Assembly: GCF_002355475.1 (NCBI RefSeq)
Contig: NZ_AP014862.1
Location: 4,526,001 to 4,590,000, forward strand
Direction of reading: 5' to 3'
DNA: 64,000 bases
Source: Pseudomonas furukawaii
Lineage (GTDB): Bacteria; Pseudomonadota; Gammaproteobacteria; Pseudomonadales; Pseudomonadaceae
The position numbers and the translations under genes were made by a program. Position 1 is the stretch's first letter. Every line of letters starts with the position of its first letter. The notes under the pieces were generated by a model that was given only the letters and a program-made list of their open reading frames with translations, did not search any database and was not told the origin of the DNA. This document shows positions 16,500 through 25,454 of this stretch, one piece after another.

Positions 16500-17537
16500 A
16501 TGAATTTCCAGATAGCCCTGCTGCTCGGCCAGGACGGCATCACCAACGGCGCCATCTATGCGCTGCTGGCGTTGTCGATCCTGCTGGTCTTCACCGTGAC
16601 GCGCATCCTGCTGATTCCCCAGGGTGAGTTCGTCACCTACGGCGCGCTGACCATGGCCGCCCTGCAGGCCGGCCAGCCCACGGCCCTGGTCTGGCTGCTG
16701 CTCGCCCTGACCCTGGCCGACTGCGCCATGGATCTGTACGACGCCGCCCGCGCCAGCCGCGGCTTCCGCTTCCCCAGGCGGATCGTCGTCAAGCTGGCCT
16801 ACGCCCTGGCCCTGGTCGGCCTGATCCGCACCCTGCCACTCGCGCAATTGCCCATGGCGCTCCAGGCGCTGCTCACCCTGGCCCTGGTGGTGCCGCTGGG
16901 ACCGCAGCTCTATCGCCTGGTGTTCCAGCCGCTCGCCTCGGCCAGTTCCCTGGTGCTGCTGATCGTCTCCATCGCCGTGCACGTGGCCATGGTGGGCGTC
17001 GCCCTGCTGCTGTTCGGCCCCGAGGGCGCACGCACCGCGCCCTTCTCCGAGGCCGGCCTGACCCTGGGCCCGGTGACCTTCAACAGCCAGACCCTGTGGG
17101 TGATCGCGGTGTCCCTGGCGCTGATCATCGGCCTGTTCCTGTTCTTCGAGCGCAGCCTCTACGGCAAGGCCCTGCGGGCCACCGCGGTGAACCGCCTGGG
17201 CGCCCGGCTGATGGGCATCTCGCCGACCCTGGCGGGCAAGGCCACCTTCGCCCTGGCCACCTTCATCGGCGCGCTGTCGGGGATCCTCATCGCGCCCATC
17301 ACCACGCTCTATTTCGACTCGGGTTTCGTCATCAGCCTGAAGGGCTTCGTCGGCGCCATCATCGGCGGCCTGGCGAGCTACCCGGTGGCCGCCCTGGGCG
17401 CGCTGGGCGTGGGCCTGATCGAGGCCTTCTCGATGTTCTGGGCCAGCACCTACAAGGAGATCATCGTCTTCACCCTGATCATCCCCTTCCTGCTCTGGCG
17501 TTCCCTCACCCGCCGTCATGTCGAGGACGATGAATGA
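16500..17537 (+). CDS. ABC permease, LivH type
   Basis: A 345-residue inner-membrane protein with many hydrophobic segments. It begins MNFQIALLLGQDGITNGAIYALLALSILL and ends [11 protein letters not shown]. LivH proteins are usually about 290-310 residues. The extra length is a charged segment and added membrane helix around residues 80-130 (DLYDAARASRGFRFPRR...). It overlaps the next gene by 4 bp, which suggests translational coupling. It forms the channel together with the permease half of the next protein. Confidence 0.85.
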   Translation: MNFQIALLLGQDGITNGAIYALLALSILLVFTVTRILLIPQGEFVTYGALTMAALQAGQPTALVWLLLALTLADCAMDLYDAARASRGFRFPRRIVVKLAYALALVGLIRTLPLAQLPMALQALLTLALVVPLGPQLYRLVFQPLASASSLVLLIVSIAVHVAMVGVALLLFGPEGARTAPFSEAGLTLGPVTFNSQTLWVIAVSLALIIGLFLFFERSLYGKALRATAVNRLGARLMGISPTLAGKATFALATFIGALSGILIAPITTLYFDSGFVISLKGFVGAIIGGLASYPVAALGALGVGLIEAFSMFWASTYKEIIVFTLIIPFLLWRSLTRRHVEDDE

Positions 17538-19333
17538 AACCGCGCAACCTGATCCTCGCCCTGGTGGCCGTGCTGGCGCTGGCGCCCGCCGTGCTGCCGC
17601 CCTACTACGTGACCCTGCTCAACTACATCGGCCTCTATACCCTGGTGGTGCTGGGACTGGTGCTGCTCACCGGCGTGGGCGGCATGACCAGCTTCGGCCA
17701 GGCCGCCTTCGTCGGCCTCGGCGCCTACACCAGCGCCTACCTGACCACGGTGCAGGACCTCCCGGGCTGGCTGGCCTGGGCCAGCGCCTCGCCCTGGCTG
17801 ACCCTGCTGGCGGGCCTCGCGCTCACCGCCGCCGTGGCGCTGATCCTCGGCGCCCTGACGCTGAAGCTCTCCGGCCACTACCTGCCGCTGGGCACCATCG
17901 CCTGGGGCCTCTCCCTCTACTACCTGTTCGGCACCCTGGAATCCCTGGGCGGGCACACCGGCGTCAGCGGCCTGCCGAGCATTTCCCTGCTGGGCGTCGA
18001 GCTGGATAAGGGCGAGAAGATCTACTACCTGATCTGGGCCGTGCTGCTGGGCGCCATGCTCATCACCCAGAACCTCCTGGACTCCCGCGAAGGCCGCGCC
18101 ATCCGCGCCCTCAAGGGGGGCCAGCTGATGGCCGAGTCGATGGGCGTGAACACCTTCCGCGCCAAGATGGTCATCTTCCTCATCTCCGCCCTGTTCGCCG
18201 CGCTGTCCGGCTGGCTCTACGCCCACACCCAGCGCTTCGTGAACCCCACGCCCTTCGGCCTGCACATGGGCATCGACTACCTGTTCATGGCGTTGATCGG
18301 CGGCGTGGCCAGCGTCTGGGGCGCCCTGCTCGGCGCCGGCGTGCTGACCCTGCTCAAGCAGTGGCTGCAGGACCTCCTGCCGACGCTGCTCGGCAGCACC
18401 GGCAACTACGAGGTGATCGTCTTCGGCATCGCCATCGTGCTGCTCATGCAACGCGCCCCCGGCGGCCTCTGGCCGCTGTTGCTGCGCCTGCTGCCGGAGA
18501 GCTGGAAACCCGCGCGCGCCGCCCGCGACCTGGACGCCGCCGCCGAACTGCCACGGCGCGAGCTGCCGGCCGCCGGCGAGGTACTGCTGGAAGCCCGTGA
18601 CCTGACCCGGCGCTTCGGCGGCCTGGTGGCCAACGACGCGATGAACCTGGACGTGCGCAGCGGCGAGATCCTCGCCCTGATCGGCCCCAACGGCGCCGGC
18701 AAGAGCACCCTGTTCAACCAGCTCTCCGGGGTCGACACGCCCACCTCCGGCGACGTGCTCTTCCGTGGCCAGCGGATCAACGGCATCCCCTCCCGGAAGA
18801 TCGCCCGCATGGGCATGAGCCGCACCTTCCAGCACGTCAAGCTGCTGCCGGAGATGAGCGTGCTGGAGAACGTCGCCCTCGGCGCCCACCTGCGTGGCGA
18901 CAAGGGTGTGATCGCCGCCGCCCTGCGCCTGGACCGCGCCGAGGAAGCGCGCCTGCTGGGCGAGGCCCGGCGGCAACTGGAGCGGGTCGGCCTGGGTGAC
19001 TACCTGCACCTGGAAGCCGGCAGCCTGGCGCTGGGGCAGCAACGCATCCTGGAGATCGCCCGCGCCCTCTGCGCCGACCCCTGCCTGCTGCTGCTGGACG
19101 AGCCCGCCGCCGGCCTTCGCCACAAGGAGAAGGAGGCCCTGGGCCTGCTGCTCAGCCGCCTGCGCGGCGAAGGCATGGCCATTCTCCTGGTGGAGCACGA
19201 CATGGACTTCGTGATGGGACTGGTGGACCGCGTGGTGGTGATGGAATTCGGCCAGCGCATCGCCTTCGGCCTGCCGGCCGAGGTGCAGAAGGACCCGGCG
19301 GTGCTGGAAGCCTATCTCGGAGGAGCGGAGTGA
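17534..19333 (+). CDS. Fused ABC permease (LivM) and ATPase (LivG)
   Basis: A 599-residue fusion. Residues 1 to about 330 are a LivM-like permease ([31 protein letters not shown]). Residues from about 350 are a LivG-like ATPase with Walker [10 protein letters not shown], a degenerate signature [15 protein letters not shown], Walker [12 protein letters not shown] and a late VEHDMDFV. In the standard arrangement these are two polypeptides. The fusion fixes one permease to one ATPase. The stop codon overlaps the next ATG (TGATG). Confidence 0.88.
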   Translation: MKPRNLILALVAVLALAPAVLPPYYVTLLNYIGLYTLVVLGLVLLTGVGGMTSFGQAAFVGLGAYTSAYLTTVQDLPGWLAWASASPWLTLLAGLALTAAVALILGALTLKLSGHYLPLGTIAWGLSLYYLFGTLESLGGHTGVSGLPSISLLGVELDKGEKIYYLIWAVLLGAMLITQNLLDSREGRAIRALKGGQLMAESMGVNTFRAKMVIFLISALFAALSGWLYAHTQRFVNPTPFGLHMGIDYLFMALIGGVASVWGALLGAGVLTLLKQWLQDLLPTLLGSTGNYEVIVFGIAIVLLMQRAPGGLWPLLLRLLPESWKPARAARDLDAAAELPRRELPAAGEVLLEARDLTRRFGGLVANDAMNLDVRSGEILALIGPNGAGKSTLFNQLSGVDTPTSGDVLFRGQRINGIPSRKIARMGMSRTFQHVKLLPEMSVLENVALGAHLRGDKGVIAAALRLDRAEEARLLGEARRQLERVGLGDYLHLEAGSLALGQQRILEIARALCADPCLLLLDEPAAGLRHKEKEALGLLLSRLRGEGMAILLVEHDMDFVMGLVDRVVVMEFGQRIAFGLPAEVQKDPAVLEAYLGGAE

Positions 19334-20124
19334 TGAACATGCCGATGCAAGACCTGAAGCAGGCGGAGAACCGGGTGGCCAACCCGGTGCTGGACGTCAG
19401 CGGCCTCTGCGTCGCCTACGGCAAGGTGGAGGCCCTCTCCAACGCAAGCCTGCGGGTGGGCCAGGGACAGATCGTCACCGTGATCGGCCCCAACGGCGCC
19501 GGCAAGACCACCCTGCTCTCGGCCATCATGGGCGTGCTCGGCTCCCGTGGCCGGGTCGCCTTCGACGGTAGCCTGGAGGCGGTGCCGGACGTGGAGGTGA
19601 TGGTCGCTCGCGGCCTCGGCCTGGTGCCGGAGAAGCGCGAGCTGTTCGGCAGCATGAGCGTGGCCGACAACCTGCTGCTGGGGGCCTTCCAGCGCCACCG
19701 CAGCGGCCAGCGCGACCACGGCCAGACCCTGAAGGAGGTCTACGAACTCTTCCCGCGCCTGTGGGAACGCCGCGAGCAGCTGGCCGCCACCCTGTCCGGC
19801 GGGGAGCGGCAGATGCTGGCGGTCGGCCGCGCGCTGATGGCCAAGCCGAAGCTGCTGATGCTGGACGAACCGAGCCTGGGCCTGGCGCCGCTGATCACCC
19901 GGGAGATCTTCCGCATCATCACCACCCTGCGCCAGCAGGGCGTCTCCATCCTGCTGGTGGAGCAGAACGCCCGCGCCGCCCTGCGCGTGGCCGACTACGC
20001 CTATGTGCTGGAGACCGGCCAGGTCGCCATGCAGGGACCCGCCGCGCAGCTGGCGGACGATCCCCGGGTGATCGAGGCGTACCTGGGCCTGGCCAGCAAG
20101 CACCAGGAAATGCTCGCCGGCTGA
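19333..20124 (+). CDS. ABC ATPase, LivF type
   Basis: A 263-residue ATPase with Walker [10 protein letters not shown], signature [15 protein letters not shown], Walker [12 protein letters not shown] and [21 protein letters not shown]. It partners the fused LivG half to drive import. The ATG at 19333 overlaps the preceding stop; a GTG one codon earlier is possible. Last transporter gene; 46 bp separate it from the dehydrogenase gene. Confidence 0.88.
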   Translation: MNMPMQDLKQAENRVANPVLDVSGLCVAYGKVEALSNASLRVGQGQIVTVIGPNGAGKTTLLSAIMGVLGSRGRVAFDGSLEAVPDVEVMVARGLGLVPEKRELFGSMSVADNLLLGAFQRHRSGQRDHGQTLKEVYELFPRLWERREQLAATLSGGERQMLAVGRALMAKPKLLMLDEPSLGLAPLITREIFRIITTLRQQGVSILLVEQNARAALRVADYAYVLETGQVAMQGPAAQLADDPRVIEAYLGLASKHQEMLAG

Positions 20125-20170
20125 TACCCCCGCCCGGCCGCAAGGCCGGGCTCCCCTCAAGGAGGACCCC

Positions 20171-21154
20171 ATGAACCACGCTCCCCGCATCTGCATCGCC
20201 GGGGCGGGCGCCATCGGCTGCACCCTGGCCGCGCGCCTGGCCGACACCGGCCACACCGTCTCGGTGCTGGCCCGAGGCGCCACCCTGGCGGCCATCCGCG
20301 CCAACGGCATCCACCTGGACGACCTGGACGGCCATCATTTCGTCCGCGTCCCGGCCAGTGACCGGGCCACCGACCTCGGCCCCCAGGACATCGTCTTCCT
20401 CTGCGCCAAGGCCGACGCCCTGCCCGCCCTCGCCGCCGACATCCAGCCGCTGCTGCACGCAGGCAGCCTTTTGGTGCCGGTGGTCAACGGCCTGCCCTGG
20501 TGGTATTTCCACGGGCTCCAGGGGCGCTTCGCCGGCCAGCGCATCCGGGCCGTCGATCCAGAGGGCCTGCTCGCCGAGCGCCTCGACCTCGCCCAGGTCA
20601 TCGGCTGCGTCGTCTTCATCACCGCGCAATGCCCGGCCCCCGCCGTGGCCGAGGCGCAGAACCCGCACCTGATGATCTTCGGCGAACCCGACAACCGCCT
20701 CACCCCGCGCCTGGAACGCCTGCGCGCCCTGGTGGCGGACGCCGGCATCGAGGCCCGCGCCAGCGAGCGCATCCGCGACTCGGTGTGGACCAAGGCCATC
20801 GCCAACCTCAGCTCCAACCCGCTGTCGGTGATCACCGGCGCCACCCTCGAACAGATCTATGGCCAGGCCGACCTGCGCCGGATCGCCGGCGACTGCCTGC
20901 AGGAAACCCTGCTGACGGCGGCGGCCTACGGCGCGCGCATCGAGTTCGATCCGCAGACCTTCCTCGACCTGGGCGCCGGCATGGGCGCGGTGCGCACCTC
21001 GATGCTCCAGGACTACGACAAAGGCCGCCCGCTGGAGCTGGCCGCCATCGGCGACGCGGTGCTGGAACTGGCCGACCGCCTTGAACTGCCCATGCCCATC
21101 ACCCGCCACCTGGTGGCCCTGGCGCGTTTTCGCGCCCACCCGCCACGCCCCTGA
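20171..21154 (+). CDS. Ketopantoate-reductase-family (PanE/ApbA) oxidoreductase
   Basis: A 327-residue NAD(P)-dependent reductase. It has the Rossmann motif ICIAGAGAIGCTLAARLA, VVNGLPWWYF, and the C-terminal PanE domain with SVWTKAIANLSSNPLSVITGATLEQ, where the Lys and Asn are typical catalytic residues, and later SMLQDYDKGRPLEL. Many such paralogues are not involved in pantothenate synthesis. Its position after an importer and before a class II aldolase suggests it handles a keto or hydroxy acid from the imported substrate. The substrate is unknown. Confidence 0.8.
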   Translation: MNHAPRICIAGAGAIGCTLAARLADTGHTVSVLARGATLAAIRANGIHLDDLDGHHFVRVPASDRATDLGPQDIVFLCAKADALPALAADIQPLLHAGSLLVPVVNGLPWWYFHGLQGRFAGQRIRAVDPEGLLAERLDLAQVIGCVVFITAQCPAPAVAEAQNPHLMIFGEPDNRLTPRLERLRALVADAGIEARASERIRDSVWTKAIANLSSNPLSVITGATLEQIYGQADLRRIAGDCLQETLLTAAAYGARIEFDPQTFLDLGAGMGAVRTSMLQDYDKGRPLELAAIGDAVLELADRLELPMPITRHLVALARFRAHPPRP

Positions 21155-21166
21155 ACGGAGTCGCCC

Positions 21167-21934
21167 ATGAACGCCATCGCCCCCATCACCCAGCCCAGCC
21201 ACTGCAGCGACGAGGAGTGGGCCCTGCGGGTCCAGCTCGCCCACTGCTACCACCTGGTGGACTTCTTCGGCTGGACCGAGACCATCTTCAACCACATCTC
21301 CGCGCGCCTGCCGGGCCCGGCCCACCATTACCTGGTGAACCCCTTCGGCCTGAACTACACCGAGGTCACCCCGGCCAATCTGCTCAAGGTTGACCTCGCC
21401 GGCCACAAGCTGGAGGACTCCCCCTACGACGCCAACCCCGCCGGCTTCGCCCTGCACAGCGCGGTACACGGCGCGCGGGACGACATCCACTGCCTGATCC
21501 ACACCCACACCACGCCCATCTCCGCCATCGTCCAGAAGGAGGCCGGCTTCTCCCACGACAACTTCTACGGCGCCCAGCTCCACGGCCGCATCGGCTACCA
21601 CGCCTTCGAGGGCATCACCCTGTTCGAGGACGAGAAGGGGCGGATGATCGAGAGCCTGGGCGACAGGCACATCCTGGTGCTGCGCAACCACGGCATCGCG
21701 GTCGGCGAAAGCAGCATCGCCAAGGCCTTCTTCCTGCTCTGGACGGTGCAGCGGGCGGCGGAGATCCAGTGCGCGGCCGGCGCCCTGGGCGGCGCGGACC
21801 ACCCGCTGCCGGTAGCCATCCAGCAGAAATGCACCGACCTCACCGCCATGCTGATCCGCGAAAGCGGCTTCGCGGTGAAGTTCTTCGACGCCATGGTGCG
21901 CAAGATGCACGCCAGCCGTGGCCCGAGCTGGTGA
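21167..21934 (+). CDS. Class II aldolase/adducin family protein
   Basis: A 255-residue protein starting 12 bp after the preceding gene. Zinc-ligand histidines are visible in CLIHTHTTPISAI and LVLRNHGIAVGE, and the opening FGWTETIFNHISARLPG is typical of the AraD-like family. Members are aldolases, decarboxylases or dehydratases acting on hydroxy acids. The pairing with a PanE-like reductase in a transport operon suggests a short catabolic branch. The specific reaction cannot be read from the sequence. Confidence 0.82.
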   Translation: MNAIAPITQPSHCSDEEWALRVQLAHCYHLVDFFGWTETIFNHISARLPGPAHHYLVNPFGLNYTEVTPANLLKVDLAGHKLEDSPYDANPAGFALHSAVHGARDDIHCLIHTHTTPISAIVQKEAGFSHDNFYGAQLHGRIGYHAFEGITLFEDEKGRMIESLGDRHILVLRNHGIAVGESSIAKAFFLLWTVQRAAEIQCAAGALGGADHPLPVAIQQKCTDLTAMLIRESGFAVKFFDAMVRKMHASRGPSW

Positions 21935-22022
21935 GCGGGAGCCCCGGATGAGCACCCGGGGATTCATCGACCCCCAGCGCGCGACCGGGCCTGGCCCGGC
22001 CTTTGCTGAAGGGGTGGAATCG

Positions 22023-22048
22023 AAGGGCCGCCCATTGCGGCGGCCCTT
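22023..22048 (+). terminator. Hairpin AAGGGCCGCC-N6-GGCGGCCCTT
   Basis: Perfect 10-bp stem with a 6-base loop, 89 bp after the class II aldolase stop and about 100 bp before the MarR gene. The T-run is short, so termination may be partial. Confidence 0.6.
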
Positions 22049-22147
22049 GAACTGACGGGGATCAAAAGGTTTCCAGAAGGCGGTCGACAGCCTCGCCGCA
22101 ACCCCCTATAACTCTCCCCCTGTCCGCATCACTGTGCCCCGGTCCGC

Positions 22148-22624
22148 ATGAGTACCCCGAAGAAACGCCTCAACCGCTACAACCCCGCCAGCGACGATTT
22201 CAAGAAAGAGGAATTCCCCTTCTACTGGATCGCCCGCGTCTATGGCCGCTACAACATGGCCATGGAAAAGACCCTGAAGAAGATCGACCTGGACGTCCCT
22301 CGCTGGCGCATCCTCTTCATCCTCAAGGAAAACGGCCAGTCGAGCATTTCGGAACTCTCCGAACACGCCATCGCCAAGCTCTCCACCGTCACCAAGATCG
22401 TCTACCGCATGAAGGACGACGGCCTGGTGGACACCGCCCCCTGCGCCAACGACGGCCGCGTCACCCAGGTGACCATCACCGACCACGGCCGGCGCACGGT
22501 GGAAGAGATCCAGGCGAACACCGCGCACCTCTTCACCAACAGCTTCAAGGGCCTCACCGAAGCCCAGATCGCCAAGCTGAACGTCACCCTGGAAAAGATC
22601 TTCGCCAACCTGCCGGAAGATTGA
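22148..22624 (+). CDS. iacR: MarR-family regulator, IacR-like
   Basis: A 158-residue winged-helix repressor. The core is VPRWRILFILKENGQSSISELSEHAIAKLSTVTKIVYRMKDDGLV, followed by the wing ANDGRVTQVTITDHGR. A single MarR protein, IacR, controls iac genes in other auxin degraders and is released by the inducer. The N-terminus (KKRLNRYNPASDDFKKEEFPFYWIARV) fits what I recall for IacR, but the assignment rests mainly on the cluster. It follows the transporter operon on the same strand with its own 213-bp upstream region. Confidence 0.68.
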   Translation: MSTPKKRLNRYNPASDDFKKEEFPFYWIARVYGRYNMAMEKTLKKIDLDVPRWRILFILKENGQSSISELSEHAIAKLSTVTKIVYRMKDDGLVDTAPCANDGRVTQVTITDHGRRTVEEIQANTAHLFTNSFKGLTEAQIAKLNVTLEKIFANLPED

Positions 22625-22738
22625 GGCGCCCTCACAGAGGACAGGCAACCGCCAGCGCACGGGTGAGCGGGTCATGGCAGCCGCCGCCCCTGCCGGCTGC
22701 ATGGCCAGCCCATCCCGGGGCGCTGTCCCCGGCCTTTC

Positions 22739-23566
22739 TCATTGATCCATCCCTCGCGCAAAGGCCGCCGCTTCCTCGATCAAGCCAGCCTCCGGCCGCA
22801 CGCCGGTGTAGAGCACGAACTGCTCCACCGCCTGCAGGACTATGACCTCGGCACCGGTGATGACCCGCTTGCCGTGCGCGCGGGCCAGGCGGATCAGCGG
22901 GGTTTCCACCGGCAGCGCCACCACGTCGAACACCCAGTCCGCCGCCACCACCTGTTCCGGGGTGAAGGCCAGGGTGGCGGCGTCCGCACCGCCTTCCATG
23001 CCCAGGGGCGTGACATTGACCAGCATGCCGGGACGCTCGTCGCCCAGGCTGTCGCGCCAGGCATAGCCACAGGCTTCGGCCAGCGCCGGGCCAGCGGTGG
23101 CGTTGCGCGCGACGATGCGGCCCTGGCGAAAGCCGCTGTCGCGAAAGGCGCTGGCCACCGCCTTGGCCATACCGCCGCTGCCGCGCAGGGCGAAGGTGAT
23201 GTCGCGGGGTACGCCGTGGCTCGCCAGCAGGCTGGCCACAGCGCTGTAGTCGGTGTTGTAGCCCTTGAGCCAGCCGGACTCGGCGACGATGGTGTTCACC
23301 GAGTCGATGGCCCGCGCGGAGGCGTCCAGTTCGTCCAGCAAGGGGATGCAGGCCTCCTTGAAGGGCATGGACACCGCGCTCCCGCGAATGCCCAGGGCGC
23401 GGATACCGCCGATGGCCGCCGGCAGGTCGGTGGTGGTGAAGGCCTTGTAGACGAAGTCCAGGTCCAGTGCCTGGTAGAGGTAGTTCTGGAAGCGCGTGCC
23501 GAAGTTGCCGGGACGCCCGGACAGTGACATGCACAGGCGGGTGTCGCGGCTGATGGTGCGGGGCAT
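22739..23566 (-). CDS. Shikimate-dehydrogenase-family protein
   Basis: A 275-residue NAD(P)-dependent oxidoreductase of the AroE/YdiB family. The catalytic Lys is in SVSMPFKEACIPL; NTIV and GYNTDY are the conserved Asn and Asp regions, and a nucleotide motif (RGSGGMAKAVASAF) replaces the usual GAGGA. The substrate-binding opening SLSGRPGNFGTRFQN differs from the PIAHSKSP type of biosynthetic AroE. It is therefore probably a quinate/shikimate-like dehydrogenase for catabolism or an unknown substrate. The start at 23566 is preceded by GGAGAT. Confidence 0.8.
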   Translation of the reverse strand: MPRTISRDTRLCMSLSGRPGNFGTRFQNYLYQALDLDFVYKAFTTTDLPAAIGGIRALGIRGSAVSMPFKEACIPLLDELDASARAIDSVNTIVAESGWLKGYNTDYSAVASLLASHGVPRDITFALRGSGGMAKAVASAFRDSGFRQGRIVARNATAGPALAEACGYAWRDSLGDERPGMLVNVTPLGMEGGADAATLAFTPEQVVAADWVFDVVALPVETPLIRLARAHGKRVITGAEVIVLQAVEQFVLYTGVRPEAGLIEEAAAFARGMDQ

Positions 23567-23590
23567 GGGAATCTCCGTTGACCGAATCCG

Positions 23591-23620
23591 GGCGGGGCCC
23601 TCGCAGGGGCGGGCCCCGCC
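23591..23620 (-). terminator. Hairpin after gapN
   Basis: Perfect stem GGCGGGGCCC-N10-GGGCCCCGCC directly downstream of the gapN stop (23628, minus strand) and upstream of the shikimate-dehydrogenase-like gene. It probably ends or attenuates gapN transcription. Confidence 0.6.
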
Positions 23621-23627
23621 GCTCACC

Positions 23628-25253
23628 TCAGAAAATGTAATCCGTGGTCAGGAAGTTCGACTCGCGGTTGCGGATGATGTCGCTGACCAGTTGCTTGTTG
23701 TCCTCCTGGAACTTGGTGGCCACCAGAGTGCGAATGGAGAACACCCGCAGGGCGTCATGCACCGAGAGGGTCCCCTCGGCCGAGTTCTTGCGCCCGTTGA
23801 ACGGGAAGGTGTCCGGGCCACGCTGGCACTGGGCATTGATGTTGATGCGCCCGACCTGGTTGGCGAAGGCGTCCACCAGGCGCCCGACCTGGGCCGGGTC
23901 GTTGCCGAACAGGCTCAATTGCTGGCCGTAGTCGGAATGCAGGACGTAGTCGATCACCTCCTCCAGCTCGCGGTAAGGCACCACCGGGATCAGCGGGCCG
24001 AACTGTTCCTCCTGGTAGAGGCGCATCGCGGGGCTGACCGGGCTCAGCACCGCCGGGTAGAAAAAGCTCTGCCGGTGGCTGCCGCCGCCCGGGTTGACCA
24101 CCCTGGCCCCCTTGGCCACGGCATCCTCCAGCAGAGTGTTGAGGAAATCGACCTTGCCGGGCTCCGGCAGCGGCGTCAGCGCCACGCCATCGTCCCAGGG
24201 CATGCCGGGCTTGAGCTTGGCCAGCCTGGCGCAGAACTTGTCGAGGAAGGGTTCGAGCACCGCCTCGTGGACGAAGAGGATCTTCAGCGCAGTGCAGCGC
24301 TGGCCGTTGAACGAGAGCGCGCCGGTGATGGCTTCGCTCACCGCGTTGTCCAGGTCCACCTGGGGCAGGACGATGCCGGGGTTCTTCGCATCCAGGCCCA
24401 GCGCGGCCCGCAGGCGGTGGGGACGCGGGTGGAGCTTCTTCAGGTCGGCGGCCCCGGAGTGGGTGCCGATGAAGGCGAACACGTCCACCTTGCCGCTGGC
24501 CATGATGGCGCTGACGGTCTCGCGGCCACGGCCGTAGATGATGTTGATGACCCCGGCCGGGAAGCTGTCGCGGAAGGCCTCCAGCAGCGGACGGATCAGC
24601 AGCACGCCGAACTTGGCCGGCTTGAACACCACGGTGTTGCCCATGATCAGCGCCGGGATCAGGGTGGTGAAGGTTTCGTTCAGCGGGTAGTTGTAGGGGC
24701 CCATGCACAGGGCCACGCCCAGGGGCACGCGGCGGATCTGGCCGAGGGTGCCCTGCTCCAGCTCGAAGCGGCTGGAGCGGCGATCCAGTTCCTTGAGCGC
24801 CTCGATGGTGTCGACGATGTAGTCGCAGGTACGGTCGAACTCCTTCTCGGAGTCCTTGAGGTTCTTGCCGATCTCCCACATCAGCAGCTTGACCACCGCC
24901 TCGCGCTGTTCGCGCATGCGGGCGAGGAAGCGCTCCACGTGCTGGATACGTTCGGCCACGCGCATCGTCGGCCACAGGCCCTGGCCGTGGTCGTAGGCGG
25001 CCACGGCAGCATCCAGGGCCGCCAGGGCGGCGTCGGCGTCCAGCAGCGGCGTGCTGCCCAGCACCACCTGCTCGTCGCCGTTCTCAGTGGCCAGGAACAC
25101 CGGGCTGCGCACGCTGGCGAGCGGGCCGTCCCAGCGCAGCAGTTCGCCGTTCACCAGGTACTCGCGCTGTTCGATGGGGGCACCGGCGCGGTAGCGCTCG
25201 GGGATCTGGTCGGCAGTGGGAAACAGGGCATCGAGGTTGTTGTTGTCGGTCAT
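23628..25253 (-). CDS. gapN: NADP-dependent glyceraldehyde-3-phosphate dehydrogenase, ALDH type
   Basis: A 541-residue aldehyde-dehydrogenase-superfamily enzyme. Such proteins oxidise glyceraldehyde-3-phosphate directly to 3-phosphoglycerate and yield NADPH. Family blocks are ALCMGPYNYPLNET, VVFKPAKFGVL and the catalytic Cys in FNGQRCTALKI. At the place of the general-base glutamate (ELGGK in most ALDHs) it reads GLDAKNPGIV, so the usual Glu is absent there. Because of this the substrate is less certain than the fold. Located next to the glucose catabolic genes. Upstream are AAATCGTTT and AAACCGTTT (25322-25342), possible half-sites of a LacI-type operator. Confidence 0.78.
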   Translation of the reverse strand: MTDNNNLDALFPTADQIPERYRAGAPIEQREYLVNGELLRWDGPLASVRSPVFLATENGDEQVVLGSTPLLDADAALAALDAAVAAYDHGQGLWPTMRVAERIQHVERFLARMREQREAVVKLLMWEIGKNLKDSEKEFDRTCDYIVDTIEALKELDRRSSRFELEQGTLGQIRRVPLGVALCMGPYNYPLNETFTTLIPALIMGNTVVFKPAKFGVLLIRPLLEAFRDSFPAGVINIIYGRGRETVSAIMASGKVDVFAFIGTHSGAADLKKLHPRPHRLRAALGLDAKNPGIVLPQVDLDNAVSEAITGALSFNGQRCTALKILFVHEAVLEPFLDKFCARLAKLKPGMPWDDGVALTPLPEPGKVDFLNTLLEDAVAKGARVVNPGGGSHRQSFFYPAVLSPVSPAMRLYQEEQFGPLIPVVPYRELEEVIDYVLHSDYGQQLSLFGNDPAQVGRLVDAFANQVGRININAQCQRGPDTFPFNGRKNSAEGTLSVHDALRVFSIRTLVATKFQEDNKQLVSDIIRNRESNFLTTDYIF

Positions 25254-25404
25254 TGCACTTCCCTCGGAAACGATGGGGTTGAGTGGTGTGATCTGGTTTT
25301 AGCGCGATTTTTCTGCTTGGTAAATCGTTTCAGCAAACCGTTTGGCGGAATCCGTGCCCGCACATGAGTCGGCATCGGTCAGAGACGGGTGACGGATACC
25401 CGCA

Positions 25405-25424
25405 GGGGCGATTTCAATCGCCCC
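25405..25424 (-). terminator. Hairpin downstream of eda
   Basis: GGGGCGATT-TC-AATCGCCCC, perfect 9-bp stem, 30 bp beyond the eda stop. It lacks a clear T-run. Confidence 0.55.
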
Positions 25425-25454
25425 CACAGGCGTGAGGAAGGTTCGGCCTGGACC

